Shown one piece after another: positions 20,388-30,105 of a DNA stretch of 64,000 bases. The notes beneath the pieces are model-generated. The model ran no database searches and was not told the DNA's origin. It saw nothing but the letters and a program-made list of their open reading frames with translations. The translations under genes were made by a program, and so were the position numbers. The stretch's first letter is position 1; the number at the start of each line of letters is the position of its first letter. The DNA lies in NCBI RefSeq assembly GCF_009296185.1, contig NZ_WBJR01000001.1:832082-896081 (forward strand), written 5' to 3'. The DNA comes from Hydrogenovibrio sp. JE_KL2. GTDB lineage: Bacteria; Pseudomonadota; Gammaproteobacteria; Thiomicrospirales; Thiomicrospiraceae.

Positions 20388-21188
20388 ATGGTTGAACTGT
20401 CTCCAGTAGCACAAATTTCTCTCATCACACTTTTTGGGCTACTATTGGGTAGTTTTTTGTCCATGCTGACATGGCGTCTACCTCGCATGATGGAGTGGGA
20501 AGGTGAAGCCCAACTCAAACACATTTCTTTCACTCGCTCGCATTGCCCAAACTGTAATACAACGCTGTCTTGGAAAGAACTCATCCCTGTATTCAGTTGG
20601 CTAATTAGCAAAGGTCAATGTAAACACTGTAAAACATCCATTTCCGCTCGTTACCCTCTCATCGAATTAGCGACAATGCTTTTGACCTTAATCGTGGCAC
20701 TTCATTTTGGGCTTGACGCCAAAGGTTGGTTCGCACTGATCTTTACTTGGTTGCTTATCGCGATTACCGTCATTGATATGGAGCATCAGTTGATTCTAGA
20801 CATCCTTAGCCTTCCGCTATTATGGCTTGGTCTCATCATCAACTCACAGTCAGTCTTCACCGACCCTATTAATGCCATATGGGGCGCAGTCATTGGTTAT
20901 ATGCTGCTTTGGACACTGTTTTACGCTTTCAAATTTCTAACCAAAAAAGAAGGAATGGGGTTTGGAGATTTCAAATTATTAGCGGCAATGGGCGCTTGGT
21001 TTGGCGTAGAGGCGCTGGCTCAAATCATCTTAATCGCTTCATTAAGCAGCATTTTATGGATAGTAGTGCTCAGTTTGTTCCATAGACGGAATTTACAAGA
21101 ACCCGTCGCATTCGGTCCATTCTTGGCTTTAGGCGGCCTATGTACTTTATTATTGGGCAGTTCGTTTATTTTTTCTTTGATTGGGTGA
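20388..21188 (+). CDS. pilD: Prepilin peptidase / N-methyltransferase
   Basis: Inner-membrane aspartyl protease that cleaves and N-methylates type IV prepilins and type II secretion pseudopilins. I start it at the ATG at 20388 (266 residues), which places a membrane helix at the N-terminus as in the family; an upstream in-frame start at 20325 would overlap the STAS gene. Two CxxC pairs (CPNCNTTLSW, CKHCKTS) form the cytoplasmic zinc site. The catalytic aspartates are in VIDMEHQLILD and GMGFGDFKLL. The usual neighbours pilB and pilC are not in the window. Confidence 0.94.
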   Translation: MVELSPVAQISLITLFGLLLGSFLSMLTWRLPRMMEWEGEAQLKHISFTRSHCPNCNTTLSWKELIPVFSWLISKGQCKHCKTSISARYPLIELATMLLTLIVALHFGLDAKGWFALIFTWLLIAITVIDMEHQLILDILSLPLLWLGLIINSQSVFTDPINAIWGAVIGYMLLWTLFYAFKFLTKKEGMGFGDFKLLAAMGAWFGVEALAQIILIASLSSILWIVVLSLFHRRNLQEPVAFGPFLALGGLCTLLLGSSFIFSLIG

Positions 21189-21246
21189 TACGAGATAAAA
21201 GACAATGAGCTGAGCAGCTCACTGATGAAACAGAAAACCTAGTCAG

Positions 21247-21552
21247 TTAGCTTCCTAGATCAGATTCCATTTCTTCACAAACTTGTGTCATTTTCAGTTT
21301 GTTGTTTTTGACGAAATCCATAACATACTCAAACATACCTGGATTTACATCTTCCAGTTGAGTATCAATAATCAAGCACTTCTGCCCTTGATATAACTCT
21401 GGATGCAAGAGTTCGGAAAAAACCAAACGATGAGATGAGCCATAAGAAGCCATCATAGAAGCAATACGATCTATCCAATCACTCGGACGGAACTTCCTTC
21501 CATCTTCGGTGTAGCCTTCAATAATGTAGCGACAATGAACCATAACTTCCAA
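21247..21552 (-). CDS. DUF3579-like protein
   Basis: The 101-residue cytoplasmic protein is of unknown function. The motif YTEDGRKFRPSDWIDRIASM matches the DUF3579 family of beta- and gammaproteobacteria as I recall it. The start appears to be TTG at 21552: an AGGAAG ribosome site lies 6 bases before it, while the in-frame ATG three codons later has poor spacing. It is convergent with pilD and divergent from aroG. Confidence 0.78.
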   Translation of the reverse strand: MEVMVHCRYIIEGYTEDGRKFRPSDWIDRIASMMASYGSSHRLVFSELLHPELYQGQKCLIIDTQLEDVNPGMFEYVMDFVKNNKLKMTQVCEEMESDLGS

Positions 21553-21815
21553 ACTAAACTTCCTGCTTCTTCACAAATAGTATGTGAAGTGCGTTAAATG
21601 TATCTATTTAAAACTTGCCGCGAATTTTAGCACACTAATTGAACTGAATAAATCAGACTTTTGTCTCATTCTGCTTAAATTCGGTGAGGTTCGAATCAAA
21701 ATTATTGATTAAAATGATAAATTCAAATATTTTTAACCCCATAAAACCCTCAAATAATGGCATAATATGCCTCTTTTTTCAGACGTACCGAGACAAGTTG
21801 ACGAGATATACCGAG

Positions 21816-22883
21816 ATGAGCCATTTCCAAACAGATGACCTACGCATTAAAGCCATCACAGAAGTAAGTGCACCGGAAAAGTTGCATGAAAAATATCCTA
21901 TTTCCGACCTTGCAGCTCAAACGGTTTATAACACTCGAGAAGCTATCAAAAACATCCTTCATGACAAGGATGACCGAATGTTGGTGGTCATTGGACCCTG
22001 CTCCATCCATGACACAGAAGCTGCTCGTGACTATGCAAGTCGCTTAAAGACCCTTATTGAGAAATATGCCGATGACCTGTTGATTGTCATGCGTGTCTAC
22101 TTCGAAAAACCAAGAACAACCGTTGGCTGGAAAGGACTTATCAACGACCCGAACTTGGATGAATCTTTTGAAATCAACAAAGGCCTAGAGTTGGCGCGCT
22201 CTTTATTGTTAGACATCAACAGTGCAGGTGTACCAAGTGCGACTGAATTCCTAGACCTGATTTCTCCGCAGTACGTTGCGGACTTGATTTCTTGGGGCGC
22301 TATCGGTGCTCGCACCACTGAAAGTCAAGGTCACAGAGAACTTGCTTCAGGTATCTCTTGCCCTATCGGGTTTAAAAACGGTACAGACGGTGGCTTTAAA
22401 ATTGCAGTAGATGCCATCCGCGCTGCGAACAACCCTCATATTTTCTTGTCTCTTACCAAACAAGGGCATTCAGCAATTTTCTCTACAGCAGGAAACCCGG
22501 ATTGCCATGTCATTTTAAGAGGCGGTAACGACGGCCCCAACTACGATGCACCCCATGTTGCTGAAGCCGTTAAGGCACTTGAAGAAGCACATGTACAAAC
22601 CAAGCTAATGGTTGATTGCAGTCATGCTAACAGCAACAAACAGCACAAGAACCAACTAGTGGTTGCGCAATCCATTAGAGATCAACTTACATCAGGTGAA
22701 CCACACATCATGGGTGCTATGATTGAAAGTCACATTACAGAAGGCCGCCAAGACGTTGTCGAAGGACAACCTTTGACTTACGGTCAAAGCATCACCGATG
22801 CTTGTATTGGTTGGGATGACAGTATTGCAGCACTTGAACTATTGTCTGAAGGCGTAAGAAACCGCAGAAAAGTCGCTAAATAA
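21816..22883 (+). CDS. aroG: 3-deoxy-7-phosphoheptulonate (DAHP) synthase
   Basis: First enzyme of the shikimate pathway, joining PEP and erythrose 4-phosphate. I chose the ATG at 21816, giving 355 residues, close to the enterobacterial type I enzymes; a longer open frame from 21684 adds 44 residues with no family match. Motifs seen include VVIGPCSIHD, GWKGLINDPN, GARTTESQGHRELASG and MVDCSHANS. Which amino acid inhibits it cannot be read with confidence. The 263-bp gap before it includes a small GGCAT hairpin with a T-run at 21760-21780. Confidence 0.95.
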   Translation: MSHFQTDDLRIKAITEVSAPEKLHEKYPISDLAAQTVYNTREAIKNILHDKDDRMLVVIGPCSIHDTEAARDYASRLKTLIEKYADDLLIVMRVYFEKPRTTVGWKGLINDPNLDESFEINKGLELARSLLLDINSAGVPSATEFLDLISPQYVADLISWGAIGARTTESQGHRELASGISCPIGFKNGTDGGFKIAVDAIRAANNPHIFLSLTKQGHSAIFSTAGNPDCHVILRGGNDGPNYDAPHVAEAVKALEEAHVQTKLMVDCSHANSNKQHKNQLVVAQSIRDQLTSGEPHIMGAMIESHITEGRQDVVEGQPLTYGQSITDACIGWDDSIAALELLSEGVRNRRKVAK

Positions 22884-22901
22884 AGCTAATGCACTTCAGC
22901 C

Positions 22902-23885
22902 TTAGAAGTGCTCATAGCCTTTTGTGGAAATGCTCTCGTCAAGATTGGGAGCATTTTTCCAAACAACTCCTCTCTCTGTTCTTGGCACAATGGAGCCTAT
23001 ACTATGAAAAGACACACCAAAATCTTCTTTTTCGATAACGCTTTCAAACCCTGCTAGCTGAGACTCGGGCAACGTAAAGCACAACTCATAGTCATCCCCA
23101 CCCGTTAATGGCAACCAAGCATCATGGGTCGCTTGCAAATATTGCTTCATTGAATCCGAAAAAGGCATTGCCGCATAATCAATCTCCGCAGATACGTTTG
23201 ATGCCTGCAAAATATGTTCTAAATCAGCGATGAAACCATCAGAAATATCAATTGCCGCATGGGCAATACCGCCGAGCGCCAACCCTAATTTTATCCGCGG
23301 CTCCGGTCGATAAAACTTGTCGAAAACCGTAGCAGACAGTAACGCTGCATCATATTTTTTCAGTAATGCCTGTAGTGCCAATGCGCCATCGCCAATGTTG
23401 CCGGACACATAAATCTTATCGCCAACTTGAGCGGCATCTCGCCTTAGCACCTTAGTATCATCGACCCAACCATGAGCGCTGATGGTCAACGTCAAACGAT
23501 CACTTTTTGTGGTATCGCCGCCCACCAAAGGTACGCCATACTTTGATGCTAAATCCTTCAACCCTGCTGCAAAATCCATCAAAAATGACTTATCTGTACA
23601 ACGCTGTGGCAAGCTCAAACAAAGCGTATAAAAAGCCGGTTCTGCGCCCATAGCAGCTAAATCACTCAAATTAACCGCCAATGCTTTCCATGCAATGTCA
23701 TACCCAGAGGTTTCCAAAGGAAAGTGAACACCTTCAACCAACGTGTCCGTCACAACGACTAGTTTTTTACCTTCTGGACAACTAATAACAGCACCATCAT
23801 CGCCAATGCCGATGTCTGTCGAATGGCGATGACCAATCAACCCTAATGGCTTAAAGAACTCATCAATGATTGAAAATTCTGACAT
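22902..23885 (-). CDS. thiL: Thiamine-monophosphate kinase
   Basis: Phosphorylates thiamine monophosphate to the active cofactor TPP. The 327 residues show the family features: N-terminal EFSIIDEFF, the metal-binding motif GIGDDGAVI, LAVNLSDLAAMGA, GGDTTKSDRLT, IDISDGFIADLEH and LTGGDDYELCFT. It is the last gene of the glyA-rib-nusB cluster. An inverted repeat (AGGTTTCAC / GTGAAACCT, 23936-23968) lies in the gap after nusB, without a T-run. Confidence 0.96.
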   Translation of the reverse strand: MSEFSIIDEFFKPLGLIGHRHSTDIGIGDDGAVISCPEGKKLVVVTDTLVEGVHFPLETSGYDIAWKALAVNLSDLAAMGAEPAFYTLCLSLPQRCTDKSFLMDFAAGLKDLASKYGVPLVGGDTTKSDRLTLTISAHGWVDDTKVLRRDAAQVGDKIYVSGNIGDGALALQALLKKYDAALLSATVFDKFYRPEPRIKLGLALGGIAHAAIDISDGFIADLEHILQASNVSAEIDYAAMPFSDSMKQYLQATHDAWLPLTGGDDYELCFTLPESQLAGFESVIEKEDFGVSFHSIGSIVPRTERGVVWKNAPNLDESISTKGYEHF

Positions 23886-23935
23886 AAGCCTCTCAAAGTT
23901 CGGTGTTGTTCAAGTAAATAGATAGTAGAGATATG

Positions 23936-23968
23936 AGGTTTCACTAAGAAATGAATTCGGTGAAACCT
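23936..23968 (-). other. Inverted repeat in the nusB-thiL gap
   Basis: AGGTTTCAC (23936-23944) and GTGAAACCT (23960-23968) form a 9-bp stem with a 15-base loop. There is no T-run in the direction of thiL transcription. It may be an attenuator or an mRNA processing element. Confidence 0.4.
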
Positions 23969-23975
23969 TATTTTG

Positions 23976-24470
23976 TTAATTGGATGCGTTGATCGCAGCG
24001 ACCTCAAGTGAACGTACTTGTTGAGCGACCTTGTCCAAAATACCATTGATGTATTTATGACTTTCCTCGGCGCCAAAGCGTTTAGCTAACTCGACCGATT
24101 CATTCAAAACCACTTTATAGGGAATTTCCGGCTTGTATTTCAACTCATATACACCGATTCGCAAAATGATCTTCTCCACTGGGTCGATCATTGCAACTGA
24201 CCGGTCTAGAAATTGACCATAAAGCTCATCAAATGCTTCTGTTTCGCTCACCACGGTGTTCACAATGTCTTGATACAAAGGAACATCAATACCCGTTAGG
24301 CGGCCTTCTTCATTGAATTCTTTGGTGATATCCGAAATTTCAGAGCGATTCAACTGCCATTGGTACAAAGCTTGAAGCGCCACTGCTCTGGATAAAGAAC
24401 GGGGCGTCAGCTTTGAATCGTCTTCGGCAATTTCTTCACCTTGCCCTGGCTTAAAATTAGATATATTCAT
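23976..24470 (-). CDS. nusB: Transcription antitermination factor NusB
   Basis: RNA-binding all-helical protein that, with NusE, prevents early termination in rRNA operons. It has about 164 residues; motifs include RSLSRAVALQALYQW and the C-terminal GAEESHKYINGILDKVA. I use the ATG at 24470; an in-frame TTG nine bases upstream is also possible and no ribosome site decides between them. The N-terminal 25 residues form an acidic extension relative to shorter NusB proteins. It follows ribH closely, the standard arrangement. Confidence 0.95.
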   Translation of the reverse strand: MNISNFKPGQGEEIAEDDSKLTPRSLSRAVALQALYQWQLNRSEISDITKEFNEEGRLTGIDVPLYQDIVNTVVSETEAFDELYGQFLDRSVAMIDPVEKIILRIGVYELKYKPEIPYKVVLNESVELAKRFGAEESHKYINGILDKVAQQVRSLEVAAINASN

Positions 24471-24484
24471 ACAACTCAACGATC

Positions 24485-24946
24485 TTACAGTTGCTTCAAG
24501 ACATTTGCAGTTTCAATCGCGGCAAGTGTACTTTCTTCACCTTTGTTTCCGGCTTTAGTACCTGCACGCTCAATGGCTTGTTCAATAGTGTCAACTGTCA
24601 ATACACCAAACGATACTGGCGTACCAGTTTGTAAAGATACAACGCCAAGTCCTTTCGCACACTCGCCTGCTACGAAATCAAAGTGAGGAGTCCCGCCACG
24701 AATAACGGCGCCAAGCGCGACAATCGCATCATATTTTCCAGACTCAGCCATTTTCTTAGCAACAACAGGAATCTCAAAAGCACCTGGTACAAGAACCTGC
24801 TCAATATTATCTTCAGAACCGCCATGACGAATAATCGTGTCAACGGCACCTTTAACCAAGCTGTCTACGATAAAACTGTTAAAACGCCCGACTACCAAGC
24901 CAATTTTCAAACCCTGCGCCGTTAAATGGCCTTCAACTGTTTTCAT
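24485..24946 (-). CDS. ribH: 6,7-dimethyl-8-ribityllumazine synthase
   Basis: Penultimate riboflavin enzyme, joining the pyrimidine from the RibD branch with 3,4-dihydroxy-2-butanone 4-phosphate. The 153 residues show [46 protein letters not shown] and FGVLTVDT, including the catalytic histidine of the TPHFDF region. It lies between ribB(A) and nusB in the classic order, with a 120-bp gap before it that contains only a short CGTCA/TGACG hairpin. Confidence 0.97.
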   Translation of the reverse strand: MKTVEGHLTAQGLKIGLVVGRFNSFIVDSLVKGAVDTIIRHGGSEDNIEQVLVPGAFEIPVVAKKMAESGKYDAIVALGAVIRGGTPHFDFVAGECAKGLGVVSLQTGTPVSFGVLTVDTIEQAIERAGTKAGNKGEESTLAAIETANVLKQL

Positions 24947-25066
24947 AGTTTTTCCTTTTCTATCTTTCTTATTTTGTTTTCGCTTGAATTCAGCGCGTTT
25001 ATTTTAACGTCACCCTGACGCAAAACCCTAATTTTTATAACTTTTCTGCATAGATGTTTTTTGAAA

Positions 25067-26182
25067 TCAGTCTTTTTTATCAATATGACCGACAATTTCC
25101 AAACCAAATCCACTCAAGGCATTCATGCGCCAAGCCGATCCAATAACCTTTAGTTTGTGCAGACCCAAATCAGACAGAATCTGCGCTCCAAGCCCATAAG
25201 TCTTTGCATCATCTTCTACTTGGACTTCAGGCTGGCTAATACCTCTGTCTTTCATTTGGAACTGCTGAATTTTATCCAACAACTCGGTACCTTCTTCATG
25301 CTTTCTTAGTACCACGATGACCCCCTTACCTTCTTCTGAGACCTGTTGCATAGCAGAACGCAATGACCATTTACATTCATCTCGCTTCGCGGAGAACAAA
25401 TCACACAAAGTGTCAGCCATATGCACACGAACCGGAATTGGCTCTTCCGAAGAGGTGTCTCCAAAGGTCAACGCAAAGTGTGCTCTATGATCTAGCACAT
25501 CTTCATAACCAATCAGTGTGAAATCACCAAACTCGGTTGGCAAACGGCACTGAGAAACTCTTTCAATGGTCTTTTCGTTTTTAAGACGATACTCAATCAA
25601 GTCCGCAACCGTTCCGAGCTTAATACCGTGTTCCGCGGCAAATTTTTCCAAATCATCACGGCGCGACATCGTGCCGTCTTCATTCATGATTTCGACGATA
25701 GCTGATGCTGGCTCAAACCCAGCCATAGCCGCTAAGTCGCAACCCGCTTCCGTATGTCCGGCTCTTTCCAACACACCGCCAGCACGCGCCATAATCGGGA
25801 AAACATGACCCGGCGTAACAATATCACTTGGTTGAGCATCGGCTTTTACTGCTGCTTGAATGGTAGCGGCTCTATCAGCAGCAGAAATCCCGGTAGTCAC
25901 CCCTTGAGCCGCTTCTATAGAAACCGTAAAGTTGGTTCCCAAAGTATCTTGATTGTTTCGAGTCATCAATGGCAAATGCAATTGCTGACAACGTTCTTTT
26001 GTCAGTGTCAAACAAATCAGTCCTCTACCGAACTTCGCCATGAAGTTAATATCATCGGCAGTGACCACACTGGCAGGCATCATTAAATCACCTTCATTCT
26101 CACGGTCTTCATCATCCATCAAGATGATCATCTTGCCTTGCTTGTAATCTTCGATAATTTCTTCAATTGTATTTAATTGCAT
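25067..26182 (-). CDS. ribB: 3,4-dihydroxy-2-butanone-4-phosphate synthase with degenerate GTP cyclohydrolase II domain (RibBX type)
   Basis: The 371-residue protein has an intact RibB domain (about 1-200) with the acidic loop MDDEDRENEGDLMMPA, HTEAGCDLA and MNEDGTMSRRDDLE. The C-terminal half aligns with GTP cyclohydrolase II but its key parts are gone: the zinc motif normally CLTGD...CDCG reads TLCDLFSAKRDECKW, and the GRGIGL-type region reads RKHEEGTELL. I therefore expect only DHBP synthase activity, with the second half structural or regulatory. A true RibA should be encoded elsewhere. Confidence 0.93.
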   Translation of the reverse strand: MQLNTIEEIIEDYKQGKMIILMDDEDRENEGDLMMPASVVTADDINFMAKFGRGLICLTLTKERCQQLHLPLMTRNNQDTLGTNFTVSIEAAQGVTTGISAADRAATIQAAVKADAQPSDIVTPGHVFPIMARAGGVLERAGHTEAGCDLAAMAGFEPASAIVEIMNEDGTMSRRDDLEKFAAEHGIKLGTVADLIEYRLKNEKTIERVSQCRLPTEFGDFTLIGYEDVLDHRAHFALTFGDTSSEEPIPVRVHMADTLCDLFSAKRDECKWSLRSAMQQVSEEGKGVIVVLRKHEEGTELLDKIQQFQMKDRGISQPEVQVEDDAKTYGLGAQILSDLGLHKLKVIGSAWRMNALSGFGLEIVGHIDKKD

Positions 26183-26247
26183 CTGCTTTACTCTATTTGA
26201 GTTTGTCTTATATTTCTCTTGGGTGACCTGCTGTTGATCTAACCTAT

Positions 26248-26898
26248 TCAGAGAAAACCGTTTTCGGCCAACAGTTCTTTAGTGACTCGATTGCCTTTCG
26301 GCTCTTGCGGCGCGGTCATCATTCTTTCCAAGTAACGCGCCAATAGGTCTACTTCAAGGTTGACCTTGGAACCAATTTGTAAATCTTTGATGGTGGTTTC
26401 TTGGCGAGTATGCGGCACGATATTGATATCAAAATTCGTTCCCTCGACCTTATTGACGGTCAAGCTGATTCCGTTCAAACAAATCGATCCTTTCGCTGCA
26501 ATATATTTTGACAATGCCAGAGGAGCTTGAATTTGATAACGCCATGAACGCGCATCCTGCTCAATAGACAGAACCTCACCCACTCCATCAACATGACCGC
26601 TGACTAGGTGTCCACCTAAACGATCTTGTAAACGTAATGCTTTTTCTAAATTAACCGGAGAACCAACGGATAAGTCGCCTAGTGTGGTGACACTTAAGCT
26701 CTCAGCGGATACATCGGCAACATAATATCTGGCGCCCAATTCAACAGCTGTGAGGCAAACTCCGTTACAGGCGATACTGTCTCCGATTTTGACATCAGCC
26801 ATATCCAGCCTTCCGGTATCAATAGTGAAGCGCGCATCACCATTCACCTGTTCGATTTTTGAAAGTGAACCTACGGACTCGATAATACCTGTAAACAC
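26248..26898 (-). CDS. ribE: Riboflavin synthase, alpha subunit
   Basis: Final step of riboflavin synthesis: dismutation of two lumazine molecules. The 216 residues form two similar lumazine-binding barrels, the first opening with MFTGIIESVGSL and containing ACNGVCLTAV, the second starting near GGHLVSGHVDGVG and containing SICLNGISLTV. The C-terminal helix needed for trimers is present. It follows ribD by 9 bp. Confidence 0.97.
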   Translation of the reverse strand: MFTGIIESVGSLSKIEQVNGDARFTIDTGRLDMADVKIGDSIACNGVCLTAVELGARYYVADVSAESLSVTTLGDLSVGSPVNLEKALRLQDRLGGHLVSGHVDGVGEVLSIEQDARSWRYQIQAPLALSKYIAAKGSICLNGISLTVNKVEGTNFDINIVPHTRQETTIKDLQIGSKVNLEVDLLARYLERMMTAPQEPKGNRVTKELLAENGFL

Positions 26899-26907
26899 AC
26901 TTTTCTC

Positions 26908-28068
26908 CTATTTTGACGAGGTTGACTTCGACGGACTGAGCACCAAGTGCAAATCTTCACCAACTTGCTGAACAGTATCAAATTGGTACTGAATTTTATC
27001 CGACATAGATTGGATACTTGGCAATGCAAACATCGGTTTAGCACTATCTCCCATTAATGAAGGAGCCACAAACGCATGAATTTCATTCACAAAACCTGAC
27101 TCGATGAATGCGCCCGCGACAATAGCGCCGGCTTCAACCATCACGTCACAAACCCGTTCCTCTTCATATAGATATTGCAGTACAGATTCAATATCAAGCC
27201 TGTCTTCTTCTGCGGCTACCGCAACGACTTCCCCCCCAACCTGGTAGATTTTCTCTATCAAATCAGGGTTACGCTCTGCCGTTATCTTTGAAGTCATCAA
27301 CAAGGTTCTGCCTGGAAGCGACAGCATCTTCGCATCCAGCGGCATACTCAAATTAGCATCTAAAACAACGCGTATCGGGTTTGCACTCGACTCATCAAGA
27401 TTCATTAAGGCCAACACATCTGAATCTAAACGAACGTTCAAACTCGGGTTATCCGCCAGGACTGTGCCGATCCCCGTTACCACGGCGCCATGCATAGCTC
27501 GCATCTTATGGACTTCGATTCTGGCTTCAGCACCGGTAATCCATTGACTTTTACCATCACTCATCGCAGTCCGTCCGTCAAGGCTACTGGCTATTTTCAA
27601 ACGTACAAAAGGACGGTTATTTGTCATGGAAAAGATAAACCCTTTATTTAAACTTTCTGCATCGGCTTGCATCAGCCCCACATCGACTGCTATGCCTGCG
27701 GCTTGTAAACGCTTAATCCCTCTACCACTCACTTGGGGATTTGGGTCTTGCATGGCCACCACCACTCTCGCAACCTTTGCATCGACCAAAGCATCAGCAC
27801 AAGGCGGCGTTTTGCCGAAATGCGAGCAAGGCTCTAACGTCACGTAAACTGTTGCGTCCTCAACCGATAATGATACGGCTTTTGCATTGGCTAAAGCCAC
27901 GCGTTCTGCATGGGGTTCGCCAGCTTTTTGATGCCAACCTGTTGAAATAATACGACCATCTTTGGTGATCACACAACCCACCGATGGGTTTGGTTTTGTG
28001 GAATAAAGTCCTTGCTTCGCCAAGTCGATAGCCTGACGCATCATTTTTTGGTCAAAGTCAGAGAACAT
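26908..28068 (-). CDS. ribD: Bifunctional diaminohydroxyphosphoribosylaminopyrimidine deaminase / reductase
   Basis: Performs the deamination and side-chain reduction steps of riboflavin synthesis. The 386 residues have an N-terminal zinc deaminase domain (HAERVAL and EPCSHFGKTPPCADAL) and a C-terminal reductase domain (KIASSLDGRTAMSDGKSQWI, VTGIGTVLADNPSL). A copy of the dispersed repeat lies within the reductase half at 27234-27252 and is read as KIYQVGG. It starts 14 bp after the nrdR stop. Confidence 0.97.
   Translation of the reverse strand: MFSDFDQKMMRQAIDLAKQGLYSTKPNPSVGCVITKDGRIISTGWHQKAGEPHAERVALANAKAVSLSVEDATVYVTLEPCSHFGKTPPCADALVDAKVARVVVAMQDPNPQVSGRGIKRLQAAGIAVDVGLMQADAESLNKGFIFSMTNNRPFVRLKIASSLDGRTAMSDGKSQWITGAEARIEVHKMRAMHGAVVTGIGTVLADNPSLNVRLDSDVLALMNLDESSANPIRVVLDANLSMPLDAKMLSLPGRTLLMTSKITAERNPDLIEKIYQVGGEVVAVAAEEDRLDIESVLQYLYEEERVCDVMVEAGAIVAGAFIESGFVNEIHAFVAPSLMGDSAKPMFALPSIQSMSDKIQYQFDTVQQVGEDLHLVLSPSKSTSSK
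27234..27252 (-). repeat. Dispersed repeat copy inside ribD
   Basis: CCCCAACCTGGTAGATTTT on the plus strand matches the 19-nt consensus with one change (C to T). It lies in the ribD reductase domain and is translated on the minus strand as KIYQVGG. The same C-to-T variant occurs in the second copy of the 5.4-kb hairpin. Confidence 0.7.
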
Positions 28069-28082
28069 TAATCACTCACACA

Positions 28083-28547
28083 TTACTGAGAAGTTGTCGC
28101 TTTAACCAGTTTTTCGATTTCTTCTCTAAATGCATTCACATCTTGGAAAGAACGATAAACCGAAGCAAATCTGACATAAGCGACTTGATCAATTTCCTTC
28201 AAGGCTTCCATCACCAACTCACCGATTTGCGACGAAGGCACTTCCTTGAGCCCATCCGCCATCAGTTGTTTGGTGATTTTATGAATCACTTGATCGATTG
28301 CATCACTTTCAACCGGACGTTTCTCAAGCGCTTTGATCAAGCCCCCTCGAATTTTGTTCTCGTAAAACCTTTCACGGTTCCCGTCCGACTTAATCACTCT
28401 AGGCAACGTCAGTTCTGCCGTCTCATAAGTGGTGAAACGTTCCATGCACTGAATACATTCGCGACGGCGACGCACCTGCGCGCCATCTGTCGCCAAACGA
28501 GAGTCAATAACTTTAGTATCAGGTGCGTTACAAAACGGACATTGCAT
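28083..28547 (-). CDS. nrdR: Transcriptional repressor NrdR
   Basis: ATP-cone repressor of ribonucleotide reductase genes. The 154 residues have an N-terminal zinc ribbon (MQCPFC and CIQC with the RRRREC segment) and an ATP-cone from about 48 to 138 ([20 protein letters not shown]). Its position between glyA and ribD is the classic one. No NrdR boxes are seen in the window, and the nrd targets lie outside it. Confidence 0.97.
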   Translation of the reverse strand: MQCPFCNAPDTKVIDSRLATDGAQVRRRRECIQCMERFTTYETAELTLPRVIKSDGNRERFYENKIRGGLIKALEKRPVESDAIDQVIHKITKQLMADGLKEVPSSQIGELVMEALKEIDQVAYVRFASVYRSFQDVNAFREEIEKLVKATTSQ

Positions 28548-28557
28548 AAATCAGCAC

Positions 28558-29853
28558 TTACATTTGCATAAAGTCAGTGGCATTTGTATAAACAGGACGT
28601 TCAGCACAAAGCGTTTCAACTTTTTGACGCACTTGCTCAACAACCTCTTCATCCCAAGCACCGTCGTCTTGGTTACAAGAGTCGATCACGTCACACATCC
28701 AGTTAGCCAGATTAATTGAATCTTCAACCGTGAAGCCACGCGTTGTAGATGCCGCCGTACCAATACGAATACCGCTTGTTACAAATGGTGACATAGGATC
28801 ATTCGGCACTGAGTTTTTGTTAACGGTGATGTGCGCTGCATCCAATGCTGCGTCAACCAACTTACCCGTCAAACCTTGTTGGATGAAGCTCACCAAGAAC
28901 AAGTGGTTTTCAGTTCCTTTAGAGACAACGTCATAACCACGATCCATGAATACTTTTGCCATGGCTTTCGCGTTTGCTTTAACGTTTTGGATATACGTTT
29001 TGAATTCAGGCTCCATGGCTTCTTTGAACGCAACCGCTTTTGCTGCGATAACGTGCATCAAAGGACCACCTTGCGCACCAGGGAAGATAGCAGAGTTCAA
29101 TTTCTTCTCAATCTCAGGGTTGGCTTTAGCCAAAATCAAACCTGAACGAGGCCCACGAAGTGTTTTATGCGTTGTGGTCGTGGTCACGTCAGCGATTTGT
29201 ACTGGGTTTGGATATTCACCTACCGCAACCAAACCAGCCACGTGAGCCATATCAACCATCAAATAAGCACCTACCATATCAGCGATATCTCTGAAACGTT
29301 GCCAATCAACCACTTGAGAATAAGCTGAGAAACCGGCAATGATCATTTTTGGCTTGTGCTCTTTTGCCAAACGTTCAACTTCTTCATAGTCAATTTCACC
29401 GGTTTCAGGGTTCAAACCATACTGAACGGCGTTATAGATTTTCCCTGAAAAGCTTACGTGTGAACCGTGAGTCAAATGCCCACCGTGCGCCAGGCTCATC
29501 CCTAGAACCGTATCGCCCGGTTCCAAAAGTGCCATATAAACCGGTGCATTCGCTTGTGAACCTGAGTGAGGTTGAACGTTTGCATAGTCCGCACCAAACA
29601 ATTCTTTGGCTCTATCAATAGCGAGTTGCTCAACAACATCAACGAACTCACAACCACCGTAGTAGCGCTTTCCTGGGTAACCTTCAGCATATTTGTTCGT
29701 CAAAACACTGCCTTGAGCTTCCATGACTCTTGGGCTGGTGTAGTTTTCTGATGCGATCAACTCGATATGATCTTCCTGACGTTGCGCTTCTGATTTGATT
29801 GCATCCGCCAATACATCGTCGTAACCTGCAATCGTCATTGACTTATCAAACAT
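28558..29853 (-). CDS. glyA: Serine hydroxymethyltransferase
   Basis: PLP enzyme that converts serine and tetrahydrofolate to glycine and methylene-THF, the main source of one-carbon units. It has 431 residues, with the PLP lysine in [14 protein letters not shown] and other motifs [19 protein letters not shown] and HVAGLVA. The C-terminus is slightly longer than the enterobacterial protein. It heads the minus-strand riboflavin cluster. A GTGGAGA ribosome site precedes the ATG. I saw no glycine riboswitch in the 252-bp gap before it. Confidence 0.97.
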   Translation of the reverse strand: MFDKSMTIAGYDDVLADAIKSEAQRQEDHIELIASENYTSPRVMEAQGSVLTNKYAEGYPGKRYYGGCEFVDVVEQLAIDRAKELFGADYANVQPHSGSQANAPVYMALLEPGDTVLGMSLAHGGHLTHGSHVSFSGKIYNAVQYGLNPETGEIDYEEVERLAKEHKPKMIIAGFSAYSQVVDWQRFRDIADMVGAYLMVDMAHVAGLVAVGEYPNPVQIADVTTTTTHKTLRGPRSGLILAKANPEIEKKLNSAIFPGAQGGPLMHVIAAKAVAFKEAMEPEFKTYIQNVKANAKAMAKVFMDRGYDVVSKGTENHLFLVSFIQQGLTGKLVDAALDAAHITVNKNSVPNDPMSPFVTSGIRIGTAASTTRGFTVEDSINLANWMCDVIDSCNQDDGAWDEEVVEQVRQKVETLCAERPVYTNATDFMQM

Positions 29854-30105
29854 GCTGTTTTCTCCACACTGAATTAACTTTTAAAAATAAAGAGGAATTC
29901 TACCAATTATCAACGCTTGAAACTACTTTTCTGTATGGGTAATTCACAAGAAAATAAAACCAATTTCCTATTCTTTGGCATTTGCTTCTATAATTCAGCG
30001 TAAATAAAAATAATAAGTTCTCTTTAACTTTATTAAATAGAGGATTTTCGGTACAGTTATCGATTATTTTTGTACGTAAAACAAACAGTCAGTAAGAGTT
30101 AAGCA

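Noticed and set aside
21760..21780. GGCAT hairpin with T-run before aroG as a transcription attenuator
   Set aside because: The stem has only five base pairs and no leader peptide with aromatic codons was recognised.
24947..25066. Possible FMN riboswitch before ribH or ribB
   Set aside because: The gaps in the rib cluster (9-120 bp) are too short or lack the conserved RFN helices; only a small CGTCA/TGACG hairpin is seen.
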